Source: Pseudomonadales bacterium
GTDB lineage: Bacteria; Pseudomonadota; Gammaproteobacteria; Pseudomonadales; Azotimanducaceae
NCBI GenBank assembly: GCA_023300545.1
Contig: JALZVT010000018.1
Coordinates: forward strand, 1-54,941
DNA: 54,941 bases
Direction of reading: 5' to 3'
Made by a program: the position numbers and the translations under genes. The notes beneath the pieces are model-generated. The model saw nothing but the letters and a program-made list of their open reading frames with translations. It was not told where the DNA came from and searched no databases. Shown here in pieces: positions 44,052 to 52,959 of the stretch (within the stretch, counting starts at the first letter, position 1; every line of letters starts with the position of its first letter).

Positions 44052-44728
44052 TGTCGCAAGTTTTTCTATTGGGTTTGTTGTTTGTCGGGAGCCACTTTGG
44101 CATGAGCCATGCCCCAGTCCGTTCGTCGCTGGTCGCTCGTGTTGGCGAAGGGGGGTTCCTCGGGCTATACAGCCTCGTTTCGGCGGCCACGCTGGTGCTG
44201 TTGGTGCTTGCGTATACCGAGGTCAGCCGGTTGCTGTATTGGTGGTACCCCGATCCAAACTTGAATTTGCTTGCAAAGGTCATGATGTGGGTTGCTGTCG
44301 TGTTTGTTGTGGGTTCGTTTATGGCACCTAACCCGTCAAGCGTTGGTATGGGCGAGAAGGCCAAGGACGGTCCTGAGGGCATGTTGCGCGTCACGCGTCA
44401 TCCTCTGTTGTGGGGCGTGGGTATTTGGGGTGGGGCGCATGTGCTTGCCAATGGTGATGTGGTGTCGGTGGTGTTCTTTGGCTGGTTTGTGGTTTTGGCT
44501 GTTGGCGGCGCGTTGCTGCTTGATGCGAAGAAGTCTGGGCAACTGGGCGAGGATTGGCAGGAATTCAGCAGACAAACATCGCTGCTGCCGTTTGGTGCCG
44601 TGCTGTCTGGGCGCACGTCACTGGTCGTGTCTGAACTGATCGGACCGCTGGCGCTGGGTTCTGTAATCTACGCGTTGATGTACTGGGGCCACCGTTGGTT
44701 ATCGGGAGTGGAGTTAACCCTGTTCTAA
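44051..44728 (+). CDS. NnrU family protein
   Basis: A 225-residue membrane protein of the NnrU family, linked by name to denitrification and possibly to heme or NO metabolism. It has LLFVGSHFGMSH and VTRHPLLWGVGIWGGAHVLANGD with the conserved His residues, MAPNPSSVGMGE before the first, and the C-terminal TSLLPFGAVLSG. Start codon overlaps the DUF6498 stop, so the two are coupled. No nitrate or nitrite reductase gene lies in this window, so a role in denitrification is not supported by context here. Confidence 0.9.
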   Translation: MSQVFLLGLLFVGSHFGMSHAPVRSSLVARVGEGGFLGLYSLVSAATLVLLVLAYTEVSRLLYWWYPDPNLNLLAKVMMWVAVVFVVGSFMAPNPSSVGMGEKAKDGPEGMLRVTRHPLLWGVGIWGGAHVLANGDVVSVVFFGWFVVLAVGGALLLDAKKSGQLGEDWQEFSRQTSLLPFGAVLSGRTSLVVSELIGPLALGSVIYALMYWGHRWLSGVELTLF

Positions 44729-44734
44729 CGGCAG

Positions 44735-45391
44735 TTAGTTGGCGTCTAGGTTTCCAAGCGCAGCAGAGATAGCTTCGCTCAGTTCGCCGGCTGAGCCGCT
44801 GAAGAAGTGATCCGCTCCGCTGATAACCTGTGCGGTTGCTCCGCTCGGCAGGGTGTTGTGGTCGCAGTAACTGTCAGCGTCGCCGACAATAACCTGAGTG
44901 CTCACGCCGTCTGCCTCGCCGGGGAAGGGCATGGCCTGCGTCGGTGGTGCGATGAGCAGTAACTGCTGCAAATTTGGGCATCGGGCACGAGCCGCCCACG
45001 CAGTAGCTGCGCCAAACGAATAGCCAATCAACAGCATCGAGTTCCATTTTGATTCTGTGGGGCCCGCTTGGTCGGTCAGCCATTGCCACGCGGCACACAG
45101 GTCATCGCTTTCCCCCTGTCCATGGTCGAACTCGCCGTCACTTGCACCCACACCGCGGAAATTGAATCGCAGGTGGGCGATACCCTGTGCCGACAGCACA
45201 TCGGCCGCGATAGCGAGCACGCCATCGTGCATACTGCCGCCGTACTGGGGGTGCGGATGGCAGAGCAGTGCGCAGCAATTGCCGCCCGCACGTTTTACCG
45301 CGGCGGTTGAATTGTCGACACCCGCGGAGGTCTGATGCCACAAGGCTTCAAGTTGGCCTGCGGGTCCGGCGATATTGATGCTGGCGGTCAT
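44735..45391 (-). CDS. Alpha/beta hydrolase of the small YdeN/dienelactone-like group
   Basis: A 218-residue serine hydrolase. It has ALLCHPHPQYGGSMHD at the start (typical of these esterases), RFNFRGVGASDGEFDHGQGE, the nucleophile elbow LIGYSFGAATAWA, an acid strand VIVGDADSYC and a His in GADHFFSG. No signal peptide, so a cytoplasmic esterase. Substrate unknown. It stops 6 bases after the NnrU stop in convergent orientation. Confidence 0.87.
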   Translation of the reverse strand: MTASINIAGPAGQLEALWHQTSAGVDNSTAAVKRAGGNCCALLCHPHPQYGGSMHDGVLAIAADVLSAQGIAHLRFNFRGVGASDGEFDHGQGESDDLCAAWQWLTDQAGPTESKWNSMLLIGYSFGAATAWAARARCPNLQQLLLIAPPTQAMPFPGEADGVSTQVIVGDADSYCDHNTLPSGATAQVISGADHFFSGSAGELSEAISAALGNLDAN

Positions 45392-45546
45392 GAGAATCCC
45401 AGATAATTTGCAGGGTGGTAAGTGAGTACTTTTTTACCATAGTCCGGGCGAAAATCAGGACTTGAAATTTTCTCCAAAATTCTTAACTTTCGCCTTCTAA
45501 GGCAAGTTTCTCAAACCAGAACAAGAGCGAGATAGGGTGCTAGAAC

Positions 45547-46467
45547 GTGTTAGAAGTTACTAATCTAAGTAGAAGCTACGGCGACTTTATTGCCGTAGAC
45601 GACGTTTCGTTTGCAATTGATACGGGCGAAATTGTCGGCTTGCTGGGGCATAACGGCGCCGGCAAGACGACCATTATGAAAATGCTAACGGGTTACATCG
45701 AGCCTAGCGCCGGCACGGTGCGCATTGGTGGCCGGCTGGTTGAAGAAGAAGCCGAGGCGGTGCAGGCAGAAATAGGCTATCTGCCTGAGAACCTGCCCGT
45801 GTACCCAGAGATGAGCATCATCGATTACCTCGATTACGCGGCGACCATGCGCGGCGTTGTTGCTAGCCAGCGTCCGCAGGCAGTTGCTCGAGCAATTGCG
45901 GCCACCGAGCTCGGGGAGCGAGCTGGCTCGGCGATCTCGACACTCTCTCGTGGCTTTCGCCAACGGGTGGGGGTCGCTCAAGCCATTGTCCACAATCCCA
46001 AGTACGTCATTCTGGATGAGCCTACTAATGGCCTCGACCCTGCTCAAACCCAGCAAATGCGTGCGCTCATCCAGCGGCTGGCTGACAGTGCAACTGTGAT
46101 TTTATCGACACACATTATGCAAGAGGTCAGTGCAGTCTGCTCGCGGGCCATCATTTTACGCGGCGGACGGCTGGTGTTTGATGAACAGATGGCCACGCTT
46201 ACTGGCAGCGCTGCGCTGCTGCTAGGCAGTTCGGCTGCTGAAGAGGATGTGCGGCGCAGCGTTGGTGAGCTAACCGATGGTGTTGAGCAAACGCCAGGAG
46301 GCTTTCGACTGCTCACGACGGATACCTCAAGCACCCATTGCGCTGCCATCTCTCGGTCGCTGTTTGCAGCGGATATCGCAGTAAGCAGTCTTACGGTTGA
46401 GTCGCGCGACCTCGAAGCGCTGTTCGCAGCGGTAAACGATCAGGAGCTAAACAATGCCGCGTCTTAA
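45547..46467 (+). CDS. ABC transporter ATP-binding protein, GldA-like
   Basis: A 306-residue ATPase. Walker A GHNGAGKT (34-41), the signature LSRGFRQRVGVAQA (a variant of LSGGQ), Walker B YVILDEPTNGLDP and the switch His in STHIMQE are present. It belongs to the group of GldA/NosF-like exporter ATPases that work with the permease gene immediately following. Start is GTG at 45547. Coding overlaps the permease gene by 14 bases. The C-terminal 80 residues resemble the extra regulatory domain of GldA-like proteins. Confidence 0.93.
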   Translation: MLEVTNLSRSYGDFIAVDDVSFAIDTGEIVGLLGHNGAGKTTIMKMLTGYIEPSAGTVRIGGRLVEEEAEAVQAEIGYLPENLPVYPEMSIIDYLDYAATMRGVVASQRPQAVARAIAATELGERAGSAISTLSRGFRQRVGVAQAIVHNPKYVILDEPTNGLDPAQTQQMRALIQRLADSATVILSTHIMQEVSAVCSRAIILRGGRLVFDEQMATLTGSAALLLGSSAAEEDVRRSVGELTDGVEQTPGGFRLLTTDTSSTHCAAISRSLFAADIAVSSLTVESRDLEALFAAVNDQELNNAAS

Positions 46468-49381
46468 TGTTATTCGGCGGGTTGCCAGCAAAGAGCTGGG
46501 GCTATTTTTCGCCGGCGGCGTGGGCTATCTGTTCTTAGCTGCCTTTCTTGGCGTTACGCTGTTTGTGTTCTTCTGGGGTGAGGCGTTTTTTGTACGCAAC
46601 ATTGCAGATGTCCGTCCGCTATTCGAGTGGATGCCTATTCTTTTATTGTTTCTGTGCAGTGCGCTCACCATGCGCATGTGGAGTGAAGAGCGGCGCACCG
46701 GTACCTTGGAGTTTGTAAAAACACTGCCGGTTTCTTCCTGGGAGTTTGTGTTCGGTAAATTCCTCGCCTGCAGTGCGTTGCTTGCGCTTGCCCTGTTGCT
46801 GACGTTGCCGCTGCCGGTTACGGTTGCCAACCTTGGAGACATGGATTGGGGGCCGGTTGTCGCGGGTTATATCGCCGCTCTGTTGCTGGGCGGAGCCTAC
46901 ATCGCGATCGGGCTATATATCTCCGCGCGTAGCGACTCGCAAATTGTGGCGCTTATCCTCAGTTGCTTTGTGTGTGGCGCGTTCTATCTTGTCGGTTCAG
47001 GCGTGTTGACCGACCTTGTTGGCTCCCGGGTGGCTGACGTTCTGCGTTCTGTCGGTACTGGTAGCCGGTTTGAGTCCATTACCCGCGGCGTGCTCGACTT
47101 CCGCGATCTGTTCTATTATCTATCGCTGTTGATCGGCTTTTTGGCACTCAACGTGTTTTCACTTGAACGTGGTCGTTGGGCAGACACAGGTAATAGCGGC
47201 CATCATCGTCGTTGGTATTTGGGTACCGCGTTGGTGTTGATCAATCTGCTGGTTGCCAATCTTTGGTTGTCGCACGTTAGCTCGGCTCGTGCTGACCTGA
47301 CCGAAGGCAAACTCTATTCATTGAGTGATGCCAGTCGAAATGAGGTTGAGCGCCTGCAAGAACCCTTATTGATTCGCGGCTATTTCAGCAGTAAAACCCA
47401 TCCACTGCTTGCGCCTTTAGTGCCTCAGATGCGTGATTTGCTCGACGAGTTTGCACTCGCGGGTGGTGCTAATGTTCGCGTCGAGGTGATCGACCCGGTG
47501 ACGAACCCCGAGCTCGAAGACGAAGCGAACTCCAAATATGGTATCCGGCCGGTTCCCTTTCAGGTGTCGGATCGCTATCAATCTGCCCTGGTGAATTCCT
47601 ACTTTGACGTGCTGGTATCTTATGGTGACGAGTATCAAGTGCTGAGTTTTCGTGACCTGATCGAGATAAAGCAGGTCACCGATTCAGATATCGAAGTATT
47701 GTTGCGTAACCCTGAATACGATTTGACCCGTGCAATAAAGAAAGTCGCGGCTGGCTTTCGCAGTGGCGGTGACCTGTTCGATAGTGTGACGTCGCCGGTG
47801 CTGTTTACCGGATATGTGTCAGATGCGGGTACGCTGCCTCCCGAGCTGCAGGAGTTCCGCGCCATTATTGAAGAGGTGCTGACCGAGGTTGCGGGCACTT
47901 CTGACGGAAAGTTAACGGTTGAATTTATCGACCCGCAGGCAGGTGATGGCAGTGTTGCTCAGCAGATTGGTGCTGAATATGGCTTTCGCCCGATGCAGGC
48001 AAGCTTTTTCGATACCAACACGTTCTATTATTATCTGACGTTGCGCGCTGGCGACACTATTGTGCAATTACCGATGCCCGAAACTAGGGATGCGGATACA
48101 TTTAGGCGTCAACTTGATGAAGGGCTGAAGCGCTTTGCCTCTGGATTGTTAAAAAGTGTTGTCTTGGTGACACCACCAATGCCGCCAGCCTATCTGGCCC
48201 AACAGATGGCGCAGCAAGGTCAGTTGCCGAACAGCTATCAGCAATTGCAGCAATTTATCAGCGCAGATTACAAGGTTGAGACCAGCGATCTGGCAGACGG
48301 GCGCGTTCCGGCGAGTGCGTCGATCCTACTATTGATGGAACCTGAGAGCCTCTCTGAGAAACAGGTATTTGCGATCGATCAGTTTCTAATGCAGGGCGGA
48401 ACGGTCGTACTTGCATCGTCTCCGTATGGTGTGCGCGTCGCTGGCCAGTCGCTACTTGCCCAACCCAAAACGTCCGGACTTGCCAATTGGTTGGCGCACC
48501 ACGGGGTTACTCAGCCTGAACAATTTGTGATGGACCCGCAGAATTCAGCCTTTCCGGTTCCTGTTACGCGCCGTTCTGGTGGTTTCAGTTTTCAGGAAAT
48601 GCGAATGCTCGATTACCCGTTTTTTGTCGATGCGCGCACGGAGGGCTTGAACCAGGATAACGGCATTACGTCTGATCTGCCGCAGGTGACGATACCTTGG
48701 GCATCGCCGGTAGTTGTTGACAACCAAATCAACGCGGCGCGCAGCGTTGCTACGCTTATCAACAGTAGTGATGAAAGTTGGCTGTCGAATGATTCGAACG
48801 TTATGCCGCGGTTGGATGATCCTGATAGTGCGCCATTTACAGCGACGGGTGATCGATCAACCCACGCTCTGGCGGTGTTGATCGAAGGTCGCTTCGAGTC
48901 GTTTTTTGCGGGCAAGGAATCACCTTTGCTGACGCCAGACGAACCCGCACCCCAAGACCCTTCAAACCCTGCGCCAGCGGAGCCTGAGGTTCCGGCGGAG
49001 GTTGTTACCAGCGTTATCGATAAATCCGCTGAGTCGGCGCGCCTGTTTGTGTTTTCGTCCAATGCGCTGGCTGCAGACCAGACGTTACGAATGTTGAGTG
49101 CGGCTGAAGGGACGGTCTATACCAATACTGTGCAACTACTGGCAAACGTTGTTGATTGGTCTCTCGAAGATCGCAGTTTACTGTCGATTCGTTCGCGTGG
49201 GCATTTCAATCGAACACTTTCGCCTATGGAATCGGCCGCACAGGCAAAAGTGGAATACTTAAACTACGGGCTAGCAGCGTTGGGGATTTTTGTAGTGGCG
49301 GTTGTTGCCCGTTTGCGCAGGCGCAGACGAGAGCAGAAATACGCCGGCTGGCTTGAAGATTTGACGGAGCAGACAACATGA
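46454..49381 (+). CDS. GldF-GldG fusion: ABC permease with Gldg substrate-binding domain
   Basis: A 975-residue protein. Residues 1-240 are a six-helix ABC-2 permease (starting RVASKELGLFFAGGVGYLF, then LTMRMWSEERRTGTLEFVKTLPVSSWEFVFGK). Then come one more helix, a large periplasmic Gldg-type domain (LTEGKLYSLSDASRNEVERLQEPLLIRGYFS in two pieces; TLVASSPYGVR-like VVLASSPYGVR) and a final membrane helix near residue 945. In Bacteroidetes these functions are on two proteins, GldF and GldG. It pairs with the ATPase at 45547 and is coupled to DUF4340 by ATGA. In gammaproteobacteria the complex is probably a lipid or glycan exporter; motility is not implied. Confidence 0.92.
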   Translation: MPRLNVIRRVASKELGLFFAGGVGYLFLAAFLGVTLFVFFWGEAFFVRNIADVRPLFEWMPILLLFLCSALTMRMWSEERRTGTLEFVKTLPVSSWEFVFGKFLACSALLALALLLTLPLPVTVANLGDMDWGPVVAGYIAALLLGGAYIAIGLYISARSDSQIVALILSCFVCGAFYLVGSGVLTDLVGSRVADVLRSVGTGSRFESITRGVLDFRDLFYYLSLLIGFLALNVFSLERGRWADTGNSGHHRRWYLGTALVLINLLVANLWLSHVSSARADLTEGKLYSLSDASRNEVERLQEPLLIRGYFSSKTHPLLAPLVPQMRDLLDEFALAGGANVRVEVIDPVTNPELEDEANSKYGIRPVPFQVSDRYQSALVNSYFDVLVSYGDEYQVLSFRDLIEIKQVTDSDIEVLLRNPEYDLTRAIKKVAAGFRSGGDLFDSVTSPVLFTGYVSDAGTLPPELQEFRAIIEEVLTEVAGTSDGKLTVEFIDPQAGDGSVAQQIGAEYGFRPMQASFFDTNTFYYYLTLRAGDTIVQLPMPETRDADTFRRQLDEGLKRFASGLLKSVVLVTPPMPPAYLAQQMAQQGQLPNSYQQLQQFISADYKVETSDLADGRVPASASILLLMEPESLSEKQVFAIDQFLMQGGTVVLASSPYGVRVAGQSLLAQPKTSGLANWLAHHGVTQPEQFVMDPQNSAFPVPVTRRSGGFSFQEMRMLDYPFFVDARTEGLNQDNGITSDLPQVTIPWASPVVVDNQINAARSVATLINSSDESWLSNDSNVMPRLDDPDSAPFTATGDRSTHALAVLIEGRFESFFAGKESPLLTPDEPAPQDPSNPAPAEPEVPAEVVTSVIDKSAESARLFVFSSNALAADQTLRMLSAAEGTVYTNTVQLLANVVDWSLEDRSLLSIRSRGHFNRTLSPMESAAQAKVEYLNYGLAALGIFVVAVVARLRRRRREQKYAGWLEDLTEQTT

Positions 49382-50298
49382 GTGCGTGGATAAGAAATCT
49401 GCTGGTGTTACTGGCAATGCAGCTATTGTTGCTCGCCTTTTTACAGTTCTCGGGGGCGCCGGAGGCGAATAAGCAAGCGTCGTTACTGGCGCTAGATGCA
49501 TCGAGTGTTACCGGGCTGGCTGTGCGTGACGCTGAAGGCAACGAGGCGAGTGTTGCTTTGAAAGAGGGAAAATGGCAATTACCCTCGGGTCTCCCGGTAA
49601 GTGCAGACAAGGTGACTGAGCTGCTCGACAAACTAACGAGCCTCAGTTTGTCCTGGCCGGTAGCCACTAGCGCCGCTACGCATGAACGCTTTGAAGTGGC
49701 GGACGACAAGTATCAACGCCGCCTCACGTTAACAGGCGACTCTAGTGCCTCGTTACTGTTTGGGACATCACCCGGTCACCAGCAAATTCATGCGCGGGGC
49801 GCTTCTGACGACGTGTACGCGGTCAAGCTGGCGACCTATGAAATGTCCGCCAAGACGGATGACTGGCTCGACAAAAACCTGTTACAGGCAAGCGGCGATA
49901 TTACCGCCGTGAACTGGGGGAGCGGCGTCTCGCTGCAGAAATCGCCCGGAGGCTGGCTGAGCGGCGGGAGTGCTGCCAGTGCCGAGGGCGCCGACAGCGC
50001 TCTTGCCAGGCTTGCGCAGTTGCAAGTACTTGGGGTGCTTGACGCCGCGCCGACTGCAGCGCCCACCGAGGCCAAGGAGATTTTGGTGTCGGATGGTGAT
50101 GGCGACTATCGGCTGAGCTATTGGGAGCGGGCGCCCAAAAACGACCATGTTGTGATGTCTACGCGTTATCCAGGAGAGGCCTTTCGTGTGTCGAACTATG
50201 TGGCTGAACAACTGACTCCCGCAGCGGCAGAATTGATGGCGCCGCAACTGCCGGAAGTAGATTTGTCGGATGTACTGCCTGCTGATCCCGCGTCGTGA
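49378..50298 (+). CDS. DUF4340 domain protein
   Basis: A 306-residue protein with one N-terminal membrane helix (LLVLLAMQLLLLAFLQFSG) and a periplasmic DUF4340 domain: LLALDASSVTGLAVRDAEG, GKWQLPSGLPVSADKVTELLDKL and LLFGTSPGHQQIHARG, patterns typical of the family. A second DUF4340-like repeat appears toward the C-terminus. DUF4340 genes usually follow a GldFG-like gene, as here. Its ATG overlaps the previous stop by four bases, and its own stop overlaps the next start. It is likely part of the exporter complex in the periplasm. Confidence 0.9.
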   Translation: MSAWIRNLLVLLAMQLLLLAFLQFSGAPEANKQASLLALDASSVTGLAVRDAEGNEASVALKEGKWQLPSGLPVSADKVTELLDKLTSLSLSWPVATSAATHERFEVADDKYQRRLTLTGDSSASLLFGTSPGHQQIHARGASDDVYAVKLATYEMSAKTDDWLDKNLLQASGDITAVNWGSGVSLQKSPGGWLSGGSAASAEGADSALARLAQLQVLGVLDAAPTAAPTEAKEILVSDGDGDYRLSYWERAPKNDHVVMSTRYPGEAFRVSNYVAEQLTPAAAELMAPQLPEVDLSDVLPADPAS

Positions 50299-51122
50299 AA
50301 AGGCTAGGGCAACTGCGCTCGCACATTGCAACGCGGTTGATACCTGCCTTGTTTGGCCTGCTGATCTTTCCAGCACTGCTCGGCGGTTGCGCGAGCAACT
50401 CGCAAGCGCCGGGATGGGGCTCTCAGACTGGGCTCCCTCAAGGGGCAAGCAGGTGGCAGAAAATTGGTCGAGCCGCCCGCAGCGCGGCGAGCTCGCCGCA
50501 GGTATGGATGCCACTCGCAGGTGCGGTAGTCATTGGGGCTGCTGATCTTGACGACAATATTTCAGACTGGGCGGTGCGCGAGAAGCCGTTGTTTGGTAAC
50601 AACGCCGCTGATACCTCAGATACCTTATTGGATATCAGTACGGGGGCGCTGGTGCTCTCGGCAGTGCTCGCGCCTGCGGATAGTGCGGGCGACCGTGTTC
50701 GCGGTGCGGCCGCCCAGCTGGGCACGGTGTTGCTCACAGGCGGCGTTACTGAAGGGCTCAAGAATTTGACGGGGCGCGAGCGCCCAAACGGTCGTGGTGA
50801 TAAAAGCCTTCCGTCTGGGCACGCCAGCCAGGCGGCAGTACGGACACATTTAGCGCGCACTAACCTGGATTATGTGGGGTTGCCGCGTGGCGCGCGGTTA
50901 GCCTCTGATGTTGCTCTCCACAGTTTAACCTACGCTACAGCCTGGGCTCGGGTGGAGGGCGAAAAGCACTTTCCTAGTGATGTGCTGGCGGGGATCGCGA
51001 TCGGCAATTTTTTCGCTGAGTTTCTGCGCGCCAGCCTGTTTGAGGGGCGTGCTGGAAACAATCTCTCGGTACAGGTGCTGCCCGGCGGTGGGGTCTTGAA
51101 GTTTTCGCGACCAATTCGCTGA
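50295..51122 (+). CDS. PAP2-family phosphatase, lipoprotein-like
   Basis: A 275-residue phosphatidic-acid-phosphatase-type protein. It has a signal with a lipobox-like ALLGGCASN, the motifs KNLTGRERP, SLPSGHASQA and RVEGEKHFPSDVLAG, with the catalytic Lys/Arg, His and Arg/His/Asp residues in place. The active site would face the periplasm. It starts GTG at 50295, overlapping the DUF4340 stop in GTGA. It ends the exporter operon and probably acts on an undecaprenyl or phospholipid phosphate; that is inference from family and place. Confidence 0.88.
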   Translation: MKRLGQLRSHIATRLIPALFGLLIFPALLGGCASNSQAPGWGSQTGLPQGASRWQKIGRAARSAASSPQVWMPLAGAVVIGAADLDDNISDWAVREKPLFGNNAADTSDTLLDISTGALVLSAVLAPADSAGDRVRGAAAQLGTVLLTGGVTEGLKNLTGRERPNGRGDKSLPSGHASQAAVRTHLARTNLDYVGLPRGARLASDVALHSLTYATAWARVEGEKHFPSDVLAGIAIGNFFAEFLRASLFEGRAGNNLSVQVLPGGGVLKFSRPIR

Positions 51123-51143
51123 CGGTCGCGAGTGTCGGCTGGT

Positions 51144-52703
51144 CTAAATACTCAAACCAGCATCGGCAAAGCACACCATGTTGCGGCCGCCGTCTTTAGC
51201 TCGGTACAGCGCAACGTCAGCGTCGCGCAAAAAGTCTTCGATGTTGTCTATCTTGTTTACGGTGGCAACTCCAACGCTAGAAGTAACCTGTACCGGCACT
51301 CCCAGGTTGTCTTGCACCGTTGCAGAGGCGATCGCACTGCGCAGGCGGTCTGCGAGATGCAGAGCGCCTTCTTTGTCGGTTTCAGGCAGTAGCAAAGCAA
51401 ATTCCTCGCCACCCGTACGTGCAACAACGTCGGTGATGCGTTTTACCTGTTGGCTTACTTCTGCAACTTTTTGCAGCACTCTGTCACCTACGTCGTGACC
51501 GTAAGAGTCGTTAACTTTCTTAAAGTGATCGAGGTCAAACAGAAGAACTGAAAGCTGGCTGCCGTGGCGACGTACGCGCTCCGCTTCTTCTGATAGGCGA
51601 CGCATGAATACACGACGATTGTTGAGCCCCGTTAACGAATCGGTTTCGGCTGCTTTTTGCAGAGAATGTTTGGCTTTTTGCAGAGCGTGCTCTGCACGGC
51701 GTCGCTCGGTAACGTCCCGGAATACCAGAATAGAATCGCTGTCTTCATTGTCTTCATCAAATTTTGAGACGGTAACCTCATAAGCTCGGCCACTGATTCC
51801 CACTTCAGTATTGCGTCTGTGACTGGTCACCAGTTCCAGCAAAGAGACATGATCCGTCAGCGTGTCCAAGGGTTGATTGAACGTGACATCGTCGGTTAGG
51901 TTGAGAATCTTTAGGGCCATAGGATTTGCGTCGAGCACCAGGCCTTGATAGCTGACTACCATGACACCTTCGCGTAGTTGCTCTACGACTTGTTGACGAA
52001 CCACCTTGTTGGTGGTGAGCATGCCATGCTGCAGAACCCAGTTGTTCAATATGAGGGTGGCAATAGCAAATCCTGCTGTCGTTAGGTCAAGGCCGGGTAA
52101 CGGGTTTTGTGGTGACAGATAAACAACATTCAGTGCGATAACAACACCAGGTGCCGCGATGACGGCAAACAGTGGGCCGCCATGACTGTGGGTTTGAGCC
52201 AGAGTAAAGGCGATGATCGATGTGCCGACCAGAATGAGCGCGTAAGAATACGCCGCGTTGATGGTCCACCAGAGGCCGTAGGTGTATTCGATACCAACGT
52301 AGCCTTGCAGCTGCGTCAGTTCTACGCCGGTCCAGAACGCGCCGTGGTATTGGTTGGTGAAAGCCAGAACGACCGTGACGACGGGTATGATCGAAATACC
52401 CAGCAGTAGAATCGGTGGTGGTTTGTCATTGCCGAGTGAGTAGGTGAGGCAGAACATAAACCAGGTAACGGGCACGCTGGCGATACCTAGGTACGCAATA
52501 GGCGTAATAAGGTTCTGCAGCTCGGTCGTCGTGACCAGTGTGCTCGCGAGCTGGGTGACCGACCAAAGGGTGGTGCTGGCGAGTAAGGCACGCAACGCCT
52601 CGCCCCCAGCGACAGTTGCGCTGTTGCGCAGCTGTAGATAGGTGATGAAGCAAACGAAAAGCGCAACGGATGCCGGGATCGACCAGTAAGTCAGCTGATA
52701 CAT
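51144..52703 (-). CDS. Diguanylate cyclase with 7TM sensor and PAS domains
   Basis: A 519-residue protein. Residues 1-225 hold seven hydrophobic helices of the histidine-kinase N-terminal 7TM type (7TMR_HK). Then a PAS-like sensor (about 240-335, VEQLREGVMVVSYQGLVLDANP), a short coiled coil (VTERRRAEHALQKAKHSL) and a GGDEF domain from about 355: DSLTGLNNRR, FDLDHFKKVNDSYGH, GGEEF at 431-435. GGEEF is an active variant, and RITD at 422-425, five residues ahead, is an intact inhibitory I-site. It makes c-di-GMP from two GTP in response to an unknown membrane signal and is feedback-controlled. Confidence 0.95.
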   Translation of the reverse strand: MYQLTYWSIPASVALFVCFITYLQLRNSATVAGGEALRALLASTTLWSVTQLASTLVTTTELQNLITPIAYLGIASVPVTWFMFCLTYSLGNDKPPPILLLGISIIPVVTVVLAFTNQYHGAFWTGVELTQLQGYVGIEYTYGLWWTINAAYSYALILVGTSIIAFTLAQTHSHGGPLFAVIAAPGVVIALNVVYLSPQNPLPGLDLTTAGFAIATLILNNWVLQHGMLTTNKVVRQQVVEQLREGVMVVSYQGLVLDANPMALKILNLTDDVTFNQPLDTLTDHVSLLELVTSHRRNTEVGISGRAYEVTVSKFDEDNEDSDSILVFRDVTERRRAEHALQKAKHSLQKAAETDSLTGLNNRRVFMRRLSEEAERVRRHGSQLSVLLFDLDHFKKVNDSYGHDVGDRVLQKVAEVSQQVKRITDVVARTGGEEFALLLPETDKEGALHLADRLRSAIASATVQDNLGVPVQVTSSVGVATVNKIDNIEDFLRDADVALYRAKDGGRNMVCFADAGLSI

Positions 52704-52723
52704 GCTGATCTCCGGCTAAGCCA

Positions 52724-52738
52724 CTCTGGGACCCAGAG
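52724..52738. promoter_or_regulatory. Inverted repeat just upstream of the diguanylate cyclase gene
   Basis: CTCTGGG-A-CCCAGAG is a perfect 7+1+7 inverted repeat, 20 bases ahead of the cyclase ATG. It could be an operator or a 5'-leader hairpin overlapping its ribosome site. Confidence 0.4.
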
Positions 52739-52863
52739 CGCAAATGGCGCTAAAGCGAGTAATAAGACGTTAATGGTAATGTGCGCGATCCTTTGAATTC
52801 AGTTGGGGTTCATGCCCCTTAGTCCATAACTCATGACTTCTACACTGCAGATTGAAGGACGCG

Positions 52864-52959
52864 ATGGTTGAGAACAAATGGCGTGATGCTATTCGTGAAC
52901 GAGATCACTGTGCTAGCGTGCGCTCGCGCATTTTGGCCGGGTTACACTCTGTTTTATGA
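52864..52959 (+). CDS. Possible 31-residue leader peptide before the GST gene
   Basis: A 31-codon frame starting ATG with GAAGGA five bases ahead (MVENKWRDAIRERDH...). Its TGA overlaps the ATG of the GST gene in ATGA, as is common for coupled genes. It has charged residues but no membrane helix. Too short for family assignment; it may be a genuine small gene or chance. Nothing else is seen in the 160 bases before it. Confidence 0.3.
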   Translation: MVENKWRDAIRERDHCASVRSRILAGLHSVL

